This document shows, one piece after another, positions 38,124 to 50,200 of a stretch of 64,000 nt of DNA. The translations under genes and the position numbers were made by a program. The notes beneath the pieces are model-generated. The model did not search any database, was not told where the DNA came from, and worked only from the letters and a program-made list of their open reading frames with translations. Within the stretch, counting starts at the first letter, position 1. The number at the start of each line of letters is the position of its first letter. The stretch is taken from positions 16,866,501 through 16,930,500 of the forward strand of contig OY987226.1 of NCBI GenBank assembly GCA_963920705.1, read 5' to 3'. Source of the DNA: Odiellus spinosus. Its lineage: Eukaryota > Arthropoda > Arachnida > Opiliones > Phalangiidae.

Positions 38124-38667
38124 TAGAGCTCGGAATTCGTATAATTTTTATTAATTGGATAAAATCTACTAAATTCTGATGTATATTATCTGTTTGATTA
38201 AGAATAGACTATTTTCATTCGAGTTAACTTATTCGAAGATAAAAAACATAATCTATATCAGTTTTTATCCAAAAATGGCTTTATCTTAGAATATTATCCG
38301 CGTTATACGTTCGGAAAAAAATATTCAAAATTTATTTTCCTGAAAATTAATTAATAAAAAGATGATTTAAAATCTTAGTTTCGTTTAATTTATATTCTTC
38401 AAATTAAAAGCCATTTTGAAATAGTTTTCTTATATTTTAGAATAATTCTGAAAATGTGAATTTTCTTATCCATTGACATACGTTTGAAAACGAGTAATTT
38501 GTTCGTAGGTAAAGCGCCAAACGCTTATCATTGGGCAAACCTTACACATTTAACAATTATACGAATATACAAATTTCATTTTTTAGTTTCAAACAATTTA
38601 TCCGAAAATAAAATATGTGAAAATACGCAATTGAAAGAAGATAATGGATATCCGATTCCAAGCTCTA
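38124..38667. mobile_element. GAGCTCGG element, copy at 38 kb
   Basis: TAGAGCTCGGAATTCGTATA left end, TCCAAGCTCTA right end. See 26974-27517. Confidence 0.8.
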
Positions 38668-39481
38668 CAGTTTCCCTCCCTAGTTGTCTACTAGTTTACA
38701 TGTGAACCTGGTATCTTATTGGTTCAAAGTATATAACGAAATCTCTAGGGTGCTTTGGAGAATAATGAAATCATACTTATCTATCATCTCTAACTTACGG
38801 TCATAGTTATTAGGGTACCCCAAACTATACTAGCGTGATTTATCAAATACTTTAAAGTAGAGCAGCGAATGTCCGAGGGGTTCCCAAAAATAATAGTAAA
38901 ACATAGAGGCACCCATCAAGTTGTTGTAGTGTCCTACTTTCTCGTTAATCGCCCTTCAAAGCGTATTTACGTATATTGATTTCCGGCGACGCGAGGCCAT
39001 TTCCTTCTACCAGGCTTCCAATTAGGCCTAATAATAATATACAATTTTGGAATTCCTATATTATTATCTAAAGCGTCCCGCGAATACCGTGAAAGTGACA
39101 TAATATAAGACGTTTCTCTTCGCGGCTTTAATAAATAAATTAATAATATTGCATTATTTTTACGACGGAAAAACAGCTTTAATAAATATAGACTAAAAAT
39201 TAATTTAATTTATATTTCTGGTGTCTATAGGAAATAAAACTAATTAAATTCTGATGATATGGATATTTTTTAACATTATAATTGAATTTTTTAAGTCATT
39301 TAAGGGGGTCGGGGGGTGGTTGAATGAGCCCCACAAGAATGGAAGTACCTCAGATTTGAGACAGTATTTTTGGGAACCAAATTTTGTCCACCCAGGGCGA
39401 AATTGGTGTTGATTCGTCCCCAAACTTGTCCACTCTGTGACCAAGGAATATTAAGTCCTTGCTGTGACTTAGTGTAAGAAT

Positions 39482-39921
39482 TTAAAGGGAGAATGCAACC
39501 TATCGACAAGTCGAATCCTTATCGTTTCAATAGGCCTAATTCACCAGTAAAAAAACATACAAACAAATATTAAACTAGAAATTATATTAATACGGAAAAT
39601 AGGCTGGGAAATAGGCTGGATTCACGGAGATCCTGAATTACTTCGTCTTGATGGATCAACGACCAATCAAATCTTATTGGAAGTCTCATGGACTTACAAC
39701 AGGCTTTTGCTCATTGGTCGCTGACCCATCAACGCGAAGAAAATCAGGATCTCCATGAATCCAGGTAAGCCTTTTTTCCGAGTAATTTTAAAATTTATTT
39801 CAAGTTTAATATTTGTTGGTAGTTTTTTACAGGTGAATTAGGCCTATTTAAACGATAAGGAATCGGAAAAAAATATATATATATATATTACTTGTTGTTA
39901 GGTTGCATTCTCCCTTTTTAA
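39482..39921 (-). mobile_element. TTAA fold-back MITE family 1, copy c
   Basis: TTAA AGGGAGAATGCAACC ... GGTTGCATTCTCCCTT TTTAA. The asymmetric centre is inverted relative to copies a, b, f and g, so it was inserted the other way round. Confidence 0.9.
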
Positions 39922-40775
39922 AGGAACCCCAAAATTCGCAGAGACGAAGAATGCACAATGGCAAACATTTATACACTATGATAGCGATAGAAAACTTTAA
40001 AGTTAGTACTGACTATTTACTAACAATTTAATTATATTTAACAAAAACGCACATAGGTAGAGAATAATAAAATTAAAATTTTACTCTTCAGATAAAATTA
40101 TGGCATTAAAATTGCAGGTGTGGTTAAGTTTATAGAAACTTAATTTTTTTGCGGGTCCTTTGATTTTGTTAAATTTGGGAAAAACACAATAAGAAATACG
40201 AAGATAATAGAGGCGGTCCAACCCAAACTAACGCGGGCCGCTGTCAATGTTGAAAAGAAATATACAAGTTTGGCAAACTATTAGGGTTAAATAGGAGAGT
40301 TCAATATAGATATATATTTTTTTTATGTTTAGTTTCTCGTTCGATCGAACGGCATGCTCGGAAAATTGGGACGAAAATGTCAGTAATTTCATTACGAGAG
40401 TTTCTAATTTATTTTTTTCCTTAAGTCGGTCTAAAAAAATAATGAAAAAAAAAAAAAAACCACTCAACTTTCAATAAAAAAAAACTAGGGCTTTAGGAAT
40501 AAAAGAAACTTTAACAGCCATATACATTACGAAAACGTGAGATGGTGTAGTAATGGTAATTATTAAATCAACCTTCAACCTCCAAACGACCTTCGAGCGT
40601 ACATTTCATCCAAGTTCAATTCATTTAAAGTAATGCTGACACTGATCATTAATTACAAATGAAATTTAAGGTCCACGATAGCCATTACCACTCAAAAATG
40701 GCATGACGAACTTTCTTATGTTAATTAGTTAAATGGCATTATAATACGAGTCGCAATACATGTAATAATATATGT

Positions 40776-40814
<39 letters not shown>

Positions 40815-42372
40815 TAAAATAGTTGAAATTCCTCTTAGTTTTGAAAGCAAAAATCCTCAACATTCTCAAACCTGGTTAAAAACCACTACGGCAAAAATCA
40901 AATTCAGAAAGTCATACGCCAAAACTTGCTTAATCCTATCTAAAATGTTTTTCAAGCCAAAAAGTTGTTAATGGTAAAGAATACGCATGCCCATATCTAA
41001 AGATTTTGACCCAAAAATTATGTGTTATCAATACGGTCAGCTGGCAAACAGTGAAAAATATTTATCCATAGAGTCCTATTTTTAGTTTTAAACTTATCGT
41101 TATAATCATGCTTTTCTCACACTCTACGTCATCAAGGGAAAAATATTCCTCATAATTTTGAAATTTCATTCTTAGCTCGTCAATCCAAATGTGTAAAATT
41201 TGGAATACACGTTTGTAATAGTATGAAAAAGCTAAAAATAAAATCCATTTAGACTTTCGAAAATATGGTGAAAGCATCGCTTTAATTACACGAGTGTTAT
41301 TAGTCAGCTATACAGTCCGCGGTATTGTCCGTTGAGAAGTCGGTATAAAGAAAAAAGGTTTTCATCATTCATTGATATTAGCGAATTAAATTTTTGACAT
41401 ACATTTGTTTAATGCGCTTATGATATCATATCGACCTTGCTGATGAACTTAAATGACCTTTTAGCCTAAAGTTTGTTCCATTTTATAAATTGATACAATA
41501 TTTGGGCAATTATCAATGGATACTTAATCGTTCGACAAGTAATTTTTAATTTAAGAAGTTTGCAAAACCATTTTTCCTAAGGAAGTAGTAGGTTTTGGCA
41601 ATTTCATCTTTATTGTATAGATTTAGTTAATTAAGTAATATTAAAAATTACTAGTTTGGGCGCTTAAGTACATTCTTTTAAGGCCTATTATGGTTATGGT
41701 GGGATTATCATTGACCAGACCTTTCAGACCATAGGGTTTTCTAAGTCTATACACATTATTTTAAGGTTCTGATTGAGCATGGTATTATTTATCAGCATAA
41801 CGAGCCAATTTCGCAATTGAAAAATGAAAAGCTAGGAAAAGAAATGCTCGACACAAGTAATTTTTAATGAATCAGTTCATAAAATGAAAATTTTAAGCTG
41901 GGCGTTGGTAAAAGAAGTTTCGAGTTAAAAATCTAATAAAACCAATTGCTTTACAAGAGGCTTCGACCCGAGTATGGCCGAGTTGAAGATAAAAGGCACC
42001 CATTAATCATGACGGGAGAGCTACTTGTTTAAAATTTATAATAAAATTGAGATTTATCGAATGGAACCTAGATGCTGGACCTAAAACCCAAATTTACTTT
42101 CTAAACCGTGAAAAATTAAAGCCCCCACACCACTGTTAGAATATCGCCGATCTAAAAACGTTTTTTTATTTGGGGAGGGGATCGAGGCGGGTGAGAGTAA
42201 GTTAAGACGCAGACTCGCCTTTAGAGGTCAGATAAAATTTTCATATTTCTTTTTTCTTTCTTACGAATTTATTAGCAGTTAGGGGAGAGAAAGTGGTTTT
42301 TGTGTAGCGATTTTGGAATCAGATCACCGGGCTATAGGAATATTTTTTATGAATTTTATATCCCGTTAAGTA
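39922..42372. other. no gene seen; microsatellite at 40775-40814
   Basis: Contains an (AAT)n run of about 13 units at 40775-40814. Otherwise AT-rich without recognised genes. Confidence 0.4.
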
Positions 42373-42412
42373 TGAGAGTGAGAGAGAGAGAGAGAGAGAT
42401 AGATAGATAGAT
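42373..42412 (+). repeat. (GA)n(GATA)n tract in promoter-proximal DNA
   Basis: A run of GA dinucleotides passes into GATA repeats, about 100-140 bases upstream of the TATA box. GA repeats bind GAGA-type factors in insects. Function here is inferred from position only; it may be a plain microsatellite. Confidence 0.6.
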
Positions 42413-42511
42413 GGCCCGGGGCTAAGGCTGGGCCGACGGGCTGGCATCTATACCCTAGAAGTGACGAAACTCACCTCCACGGCACCCCCGAAGCTTCGTC
42501 TCTCCCCTCAC

Positions 42512-42518
42512 TATAAAA
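42512..42518 (+). promoter_or_regulatory. TATA box of the Gln-rich cuticular gene
   Basis: TATAAAA lies about 90 bases before the ATG at 42603. A start site near 42541 would give a 5' leader of about 60 bases. A GA/GATA-repeat tract is found about 100 bases upstream. Confidence 0.7.
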
Positions 42519-42602
42519 AGAGAGAACCCCGGACCAGAGGATGTTAGTGGTACATCCATTCTCGAACCGGAAACAACCATTTCCTCACTTTCTCTCGAAA
42601 AT

Positions 42603-44167
42603 ATGATTCTAACGACGGTGAGGATTTTTAACATTGCTTCGTTATTTAGCTTTCAATAAGATACTTTAATTAACTCGTACGTCTACTTCTAGGATAGGTT
42701 GCCCTTAAATATATTTATTTTGATCAAGTTAACGTAGCAGTTAACGTTCATAAATGGCCTTCTTAATATTTAGCTGCAACGTTTATTAATTACTTATCAA
42801 TGTACTTGTTATCGTTTCAGATATTTTTGGGCCTTTGCCTGGCGTTGGGAACCAACGCTGGCGTGGCTAGTTTAGCCGGATATCCCGGAGTCGTCTACGG
42901 CCAAAGCGCCTCCTACGCTGTAGGAGTTCCAGCCGCCGCCGCTTACCAGACGTACGCGTCATACGCAACGCCTCAACTTCAACTTCTTCAAACCCAGCCT
43001 CATCAACTTCATTTGGTTCAATCTCAACCGCGGCAAATTCCAGTACAACGATTGCCCGTGACTCAACAACAACAACAACCAGCCCAACCACAACTTCAAC
43101 AGCAACAACAACAGCCCCAGCCTCAACCAATTCAACAACAACAGCCCCAGCCTCAACAAATCCAACAACAACCTCAACAACAACAGCTTCAAGAGCAACC
43201 CGAACCCCAACAACAAGGTCAACCAATTCAAGCTCCAAGAACCTTCAACTCATACTTCCGTTTCATGGCCCCAGGAAGCCCAAGTATCCTTCAACAACAA
43301 CCAATTCAAATCCAAGCCCAACTCCAACCACAACAACTCAGACAGCCTCAGCAACAACCCCAAGAATTAAGACAGCCTCAGCAACAATCCCAACAACTCA
43401 GACAACCTCAACCCCAACAGCAACTTAGAGGACCTAGCCCTCAACAACAGGATCAACAAATCCAACAACAACAACAACAAATCCAACAACAGCAACAACA
43501 AATCCAAGAACAACAACAACAAATTCAACAATTGAGACAACCGGCTCAACAACAGTCACAAGAGCAACCCCGACAACAGTTGAGACAACCTCAACAACAA
43601 CAAACTGAGCAGCCCCAGCAACAAATGCAACAGCCCCAACAATCGGGAAGACCACAACCCCAACAATCACGAAGACCACTTCAAGGCGCCCCTCAACAAT
43701 TGTTGGCTAGCGTACCATTCGGTATTAACGTCTTTGGAGGACAATCCTTGGCCAGCGCTCCAATCTACGTCGACCCAACTTACGGAACCAGAGCCGTTTC
43801 TACCCAAGTAGTCGCCGCTGCCCCAGCTAAAGTAGCCTTAGCCGCCGCCCCATTGGCTGCCACCAAAGTAGCATTGGCGGCTCCAGCTTATCAAACCATC
43901 GTCGCCCCAGCTTATCAATCCATCGCCGCTCCAGCTTATCAAGCCATCGCCGCTCCAGTAGCTAAAGTAGCTGCCCCAGCTTATCAACTGGCTACTCCAG
44001 TCTACCATCAACCTTTGGCCGCCCCAGCAATTCACGCTACTTACGCCGCCCATCCCTTATCCGCTACCTACGCCAGTCATTCAATTCAAACCGTGGGATC
44101 TCCATACGGAGCCGCTTATGGCGCCGCTTACGTCGACGCTGGCCCCGCCTACTTGCACAAGAAATAA
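42603..44167 (+). CDS. glutamine-rich cuticular-type secreted protein
   Basis: Two exons: 42603-42617 (MILTT) and 42821-44167, giving 453 aa. The intron is GTGAGG...TTTCAG. The open frame at 42800 starts inside the intron and is not the real start. Splicing produces a clean signal peptide (MILTTIFLGLCLALGTNA). The mature protein has an Ala/Tyr/Gly-rich head, a Gln/Pro-rich middle (about residues 60-300, mostly CAA with some CAG) and a C-terminal third with repeated APAYQ and AAPA units, ending YAAHPLSATYASHS...AYLHKK. AAP(A/V) repeats and Tyr-His-Ala-rich tails are typical of low-complexity insect cuticular proteins, and the tiny first exon that splits the signal peptide is common in that group. 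A role in cuticle is inferred; no chitin-binding Rebers-Riddiford domain is visible. Confidence 0.88.
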
Positions 44168-45176
44168 GTCTCACGCTGATCGACGTAGGACTTCCAAAAG
44201 AGAGCTTTCAAATGTGACGTCATCAATGTATAATATAAAATCAAATGACAATTGTCATAGTCGTGACGTCACAAATGATCGCGCTCGATTGCTGTATACG
44301 TTTCGGCATGCTTTTACAAACACGGAACGATAAAACAGGGAGACGACATCATTAAAGGTAGTTGTATAGATTTAAGTAAACCTGTCGTATCTCAGTTTTA
44401 TCACTCCATGGATGTAACGTTTATTGCCGGTTCGTATCCATCTAATTTTAATGAAAATTAATGGTCTTTAGGCCAAAACATGGTATGATAAATTTGCTTT
44501 CTATTTATATGATATTGAATAAGGTACTTAATAAGGAATAATTTAATTTTCTTCTTGAAGTACGATGTATTCTAGTACAAAGGAAAGCCAATTTATCTAG
44601 TTCCTGTTAAGAGATATTTCGGTTACTATGGCCAATCCTCAAAAAAATTGATATCACGTTCGCCATGTAACCGGGAAATCTCGACTTTAATTTATTAAAG
44701 AGTAAGGTTCGTATTTTATTTTGGTTTCGTACGAATGATATTCTTTGTAAAGAATGAAAATAAAATGATTAATTGATACAATGTGGTACGTTTCTTTAAT
44801 TAATAGTATAAGGCCATATTTAAATTAATTAACTGTAGTTACTTAGATATCTAACACAAGTTTAAAGGGAAACTTGGAGCTAAAATAGAACAGCGTTTGA
44901 ATTTATTTTCGGAATCACCGTGCCAAAATAACGTATTCGTGAATTTGTTCACAATTATAAGACACTTTTTTGGTGTTTAAATTAATTTCTAAAGTTTGGT
45001 TAAGTTTGCATAAAATTAAAGTATAAATTCGGGCCAATCATATTATTTCAGCCGTCAACAGCGCTTGTCTTAACATTAAGAGAATTAACAGGCAGTCATT
45101 TGACGCCGTATGACAGCCAGGGTCAACAGTCATATATAAAAAAAAGGACCGACTTGACTCTCCATGGACTAACCCC
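44168..45176. other. 3' flank of the Gln-rich gene
   Basis: AATAAA at 44759-44764 is the clearest poly(A) signal but lies about 590 bases from the stop. From 44863 an arm-like sequence (TTTAAAGGGAAACTTGGAGC..TTTTCGGAATCACCG) matches, in reverse, the element at 52370-52622. Confidence 0.45.
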
Positions 45177-45339
45177 TAGAGGTCGGGATTTGGACAAGAT
45201 AATCCATAAATATTTGGTTAATAATCTTTTTTAAATATTCGCGATAACATTGCATTTATCATAGACTCCCCGTGGATAATTTCAAATCATGGATAAAAAT
45301 TAACAAACGGCAGTTTTCTTGTCCAAACGCCGACGTCTA
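45177..45339. mobile_element. hAT-like MITE with 8-bp target duplication, copy 2
   Basis: CTAACCCC is found at 45169-45176 and again at 45340-45347. Termini TAGAGGTC / GACGTCTA and TTGGACAAGATAAT / TTCTTGTCCAA. An 8-bp duplication and TAGAG-type ends fit the hAT superfamily. Confidence 0.9.
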
Positions 45340-45606
45340 CTAACCCCCAATGCTTAAAAATAACGCGTTCCTGGGTACGGAGAAAACCCACTCCGTGGGG
45401 CGTTGCCGCTTTATGGTAAAATATTTTTCGTGTAAAGACGTTTTACATTGTTTTAAATTGATATCAACACGATAAAAAAACAAATATTATGTTCCTTCTA
45501 AAAGCTAAGGTACTCTTAGTTTTGTAAATTTAATCACGAAGGGTCCGATATTTTCAAGAGCAAGTGTCAAACCTCGTGATAACTAGTGCTTTAGATTCTA
45601 GGACTA

Positions 45607-45805
45607 TTAAGAATGGACACATAACTTAATAAAGATAAATCCTGGCTTGTATAAAACACATGAGTGGCTGTTACGGTTAAAGAATAGACAGACACGCGTG
45701 GTTTTGTTAGTTGCTACTATGGTCACCGTTTGCCGTTAGAGGACGCTTATGAACGCCAGGTTTTGTTATTCATCTATATCTATTAAGATAGCTGTCCATT
45801 GTTAA
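45607..45805. mobile_element. TTAA MITE family 2 (CAATGGACA ends), copy 1
   Basis: TTAA AGAATGGACA-like left end and GCTGTCCATTG TTAA right end. Inner AGAGGACGCTTATGAACG shared with the copies at 46.8 and 62.1 kb. Confidence 0.75.
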
Positions 45806-46299
45806 CGGTACGTAGGTTCAATGAACGTCTCTCGGTTAATCTGGACACAACTAACGATGGGACTTTATATATTTTTTTTTAAGTAACCCGTCATTTTTGA
45901 CTAGTAATAGCCCTAGTATTTAATAAATTTGTAAAAAAACAATTCCTTTGAAGACATGAAAATTTCACGATACACTTTGCCTTGAAGACTGATCAATAGT
46001 CAAGTAATTCTTTGCATTTGTAGGAGTTAGCTAGGTTTTATAGTTCACCTTGGATTAGCAGTGCCAGCCAAAGCAAACTACTAATTTTCATCACGATTTG
46101 TTAATTTGAGATAGAGTTAATCCAACTTTGAACACGCTGATAATTCAAGGTGAAATGAACTGTAATGACTACATTAAAGCGTACAATCGTTATTCGCTCC
46201 GCATATAGACCAGGGACTCGGTACTGAGAGAACCCTTTAAATTTTCTCATATTATGACCTTGAATACTGTAGTCAATAGTGACGCGATGAATACCAACA

Positions 46300-46307
46300 T
46301 ATAAAAA
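46300..46307 (+). promoter_or_regulatory. possible TATA box upstream of IR-A
   Basis: TATAAAAA lies 54 bases before the conserved ATG at 46361. If used, transcription would begin just ahead of this ATG, consistent with that ATG being a true start codon. The other two copies do not have a TATA at the same distance. Confidence 0.35.
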
Positions 46308-46360
46308 CAGAAATCAACTTTGAAGTCTAGATCCGTACGACACTTCTATTTGAATGGATT

Positions 46361-47231
46361 ATGGATCTCAACTTAACGCATTGCCTTAAAGTTGCCGCCT
46401 TTAACGTAAGGTCAAATTTTCATTTTCATTTAGAGACACAGATACCTTAGACTATTAAAGGGAGAATGTAACCTAAAAATAAGTGATTTTATATCGATTC
46501 TTTATCGTCTAAATAGGCCTAATCCGACAGTAAAAGAAATTAAAAACACATTTTAAACTAGAAATTAATTTAAAACTCACCCGGAAAATAGGCTTAGCTC
46601 GATTCATGGAGATCACCTGAAATCACCATATAAGGACTAGAGACAATTGACATTGATCAATGGCTCTTATATGGGGAATGCAGGATCTCCTGAATCAAGC
46701 TAAGCCTATTTTGATGGTAAATTTTAAATTTATTTCTAGTTTAAATAGTTGTAAATTTTCCACTGTTGGATTAGGCCCATTTAAACGATAATTAATCGAT
46801 GAAAAAAAAAAAAAAATACTTGTTGTTAGGTTGCATTCTTCCTTTAACAATGGACAGATATCCTAATATATAAAGATGAATTACAAAACCTGGGGTTCAT
46901 AAGCCTCCTCTAAAGGAAAACAGCGGCAAAAGTAGGAACTAATAAAACCAAGTACGCGATGGTCTGCCTATTCTTTATCCAAAGAAGCCAATCACGAAAT
47001 TTTGTTAGTTCCTTTTGCATGCACTGTTTGCCGTTAGAGGACGCTTATGAACGTCACGTTTTGTTATTCATCTTTACCTATTAAGATAGGTGTCAATTGT
47101 TAATTGTCTTAGCTAATACAGACTTCTCACGAAAAACATATTGGAATCCAGATGTCTCAATATTAATCTTATATAATTATTCTTTATCACTTTGTTTCCC
47201 ATTTCTACGTCATCAAGCGGATTTTTTCATT

Positions 47232-47280
<49 letters not shown>

Positions 47281-50200
47281 GTTTTGAATTTTTTTTCTGG
47301 GTGAAACCCAAAGGTTTAACATTTTGAATATATGCATTTAATGGGGTGAAAAGGTTAAAATTTTATCTATAATCCTTCGAAAAAAAGCTGCCAACATCGC
47401 TTTAAAGGGAGGGCGAAAACGAAAATCAAGTGATTTTTTATCGATTCCAACAAAATAAAAATTTTAACCCCATCCTCGCATACTTGATATAGATCGAAAT
47501 TATTGGGGAAAAACCACAAGGCTTAGCTTAGAAATTTTAACGTAAGAAGAGAAATGAAACGAAAGATGGTTTTAGTACTTCATAGAAAAGTGAGAAAGCG
47601 AATAGCAGACGAAGTTTGGCTACAAAGTTTCGAGGTTGATCGAGGCTAATGCTCCATTTCCAGATTCTTACGTACTCGAATAGTTCTGGATTCTAATATT
47701 TTAAAAGACTTCGGGAAATGTTTCTGAATTTTGTAAAAATTCGGTTCAGGATCTAGGCATTTAAACGGCTCCCCACCTTTAGCTTCATAAAATTTCTGAG
47801 AGACGCGCTGTTGTAAGCGTGAAAATAATCAAGAACGAGATTTAGCGCGTGATAGGGGATTTTATTAAGCAAAAGGTGGGGAGTCTTTTGATTAGCCGGA
47901 GGTTCTCCTTTCAAATGAGACGGACAAACGGCTTTTAAATTATTTTCAGTATCCACCTTATACAGAGATTACTTCCGATGGACGGGTCATAGGTCCCTTA
48001 GCGGATTTATGGAGATACGTTGCTGTTCCCATAAATCTCAAGTAAGTTGGGCTGGTACGCAAACCGCATACTAATGTTGGGGTCCAATTATTTATTTGGG
48101 GAAAATTTCTTAAGGTTGGAAGCGGGAATGGGGGCAGTGTGGTCTCAAGTCCCCTCGACCGTCGTAACTTGGGGTAATGGAGCCCCATATAATTTGGCCT
48201 TCATCAACTGGTTTAGCTCACCCACTTAAAAATAACTTATGTACAATTAAGCTTGTTTCCTGTTGCATATCAATATAATCACTTCACTATCCGAATATAC
48301 TCCAGTGTTCCAAAATTGCAGTAATAGCTAAATATAAAAATTACGAAAGTCTTCGTTTGCCCTCTAAATAAGAAAAAAAGAATTCTGTGGCAAGAAAATT
48401 GACAGTTGAACATAAGGACTAATTTATTTCTCTGTTCTTTGCTAATATAGATTTTTTACATTCATAATTTTTCTAAATACTAAAATTTGTTATCCTTAAA
48501 GGAACCGGGAAACCTGTTTTCAAAATAGCTAATTCTTCTTAATTTAGTTTGGCCAAGTCATTTGAAATTAATCTCCAGATATGTTAGTTTGAAATATCAA
48601 TAAACCATCCAAATTTATTAAAGTTTGAAGCCAATTAAAGATACGCGGGCATTCGATGGATCACTCCACAAGAGTAACCATAGCAACGCCCGCGTCATTT
48701 ATTTTCAAACGGAATCAGTCCTGAATTAGGCTTAACATAAAATCAGCCAGAAAAAGTTTTTAACTTTTTCTGAGTGTTAAAGTGAATCAATTAATCGGTA
48801 AAAGCTAGAATAATTATTTTTCATTTCGGAAAATCATACTTTTAGTTTTTTAAAATTAAATATCTATAAATTAACTGGTTAAGTGACCTATTGAATACTC
48901 TCTAAGCTCACGTGACTAACCCTGTCCATGATTGGTTATTGAATTGCTTAACAAAATGTTAAAAGCTACGTCCTTAGTTGGTCTATTTATAACTCAAATT
49001 AATGTATTATTCATTTTTTCCTGTATTTTCTACCCTAAAAACGAATAAACTACAAATTCTCGAGCCCAAGTTTCCCGGTCCCTTTAAAATCCATTATTAA
49101 ATATTAATATTTCAATTGCTACAGTTGGACTTGGGCTCTTCACGGCAAACCGGATTACGGTAGTAAGGATGAAAATGGAAAATGGAAAGGAATATTCGCT
49201 TATCTTCAAAACAAAGCAAGTTATTTCTATTATTTTAATTAATTTTTTTTGACTGCCAGGCGCTTACCAACGAACACATTTAGGAGAGATCTCCAAAAAC
49301 ACGTTCGTCGGTAAGCCTAATCACAGGAGATGTATATATTGAAATTATATATACAGGGTGCCAGGCAATTCAGTAAAATATCTTGAATAATGCAATTATA
49401 CCGAAATTGCAATCTTTACAGGAAGTTGATTTATTGTTAGTACATGGCTATGCGAAATACAGTAGACTCGTGGATATGGAATTCAGTTCGCCGTACACGT
49501 TCGCCTACACGTCCATACTTAGCAGCTCTTTAGGTAGTTGCGGAAAGACAACAGCCACTACTTCATTTCCAAATCCTTCTATCATGGTATTACAAATTAT
49601 TAAATAACCGCTACAAATCTATTTTAAAAATAAGTCGATTAAAAACTAATTACGTTTAATTTCTAGGTTCTGGCAGTGCTTTTAATAACCCTAATCACGG
49701 TCGCTATTTTCCGAATAGTTGAAAGAAATTTGTTGATCAAAAATGACTCTGATCCGTTGAGATATTTTATGGAATCTTTCACGATTTTACTTCGACAACG
49801 TAAAATTGAAACTTTAACTTCAATTCTCCTCGCTAGCTTATTTAGTATTGATTATTTATTATTAACTATTAATTAGCACTCAGCAAATTACCCTCAACAA
49901 GTGGAAGTCAATTAGTGGTGGGCTTTAATCTATTAAGTTTCATCGTTCTGATCAACTTATATCTGAGCGAAATGAAAGCGGATATGACGTTTTGCAAGAA
50001 TCCCGTACCAGAAACGTTAGAGGACATTCTAAAGAACCCGAAAGCTCGGCCATGTATTTGTAGAGATATTCCAGAATTTTTTGATATGAGAGTAAGAAGA
50101 TTTTCTTATCTCAGGAATAAAGTTCTCGTGTAGTTCGGAACTAGAGTATCCAAATCGATTTGAAAAGTGGTAAAATCAGTAGCCGTGTTCACACTAGAGA

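Noticed and set aside
42800-42820. ATG at 42800 as start of the Gln-rich protein
   Set aside because: It lies in the intron just before a strong acceptor; exon 1 with TATA box gives a proper signal peptide.
42867-44053. Minus-strand Leu/Val-rich frames across the Gln-rich gene
   Set aside because: Antisense of CAA/CAG repeats gives poly-Leu/Val automatically; there is no start context or structure.
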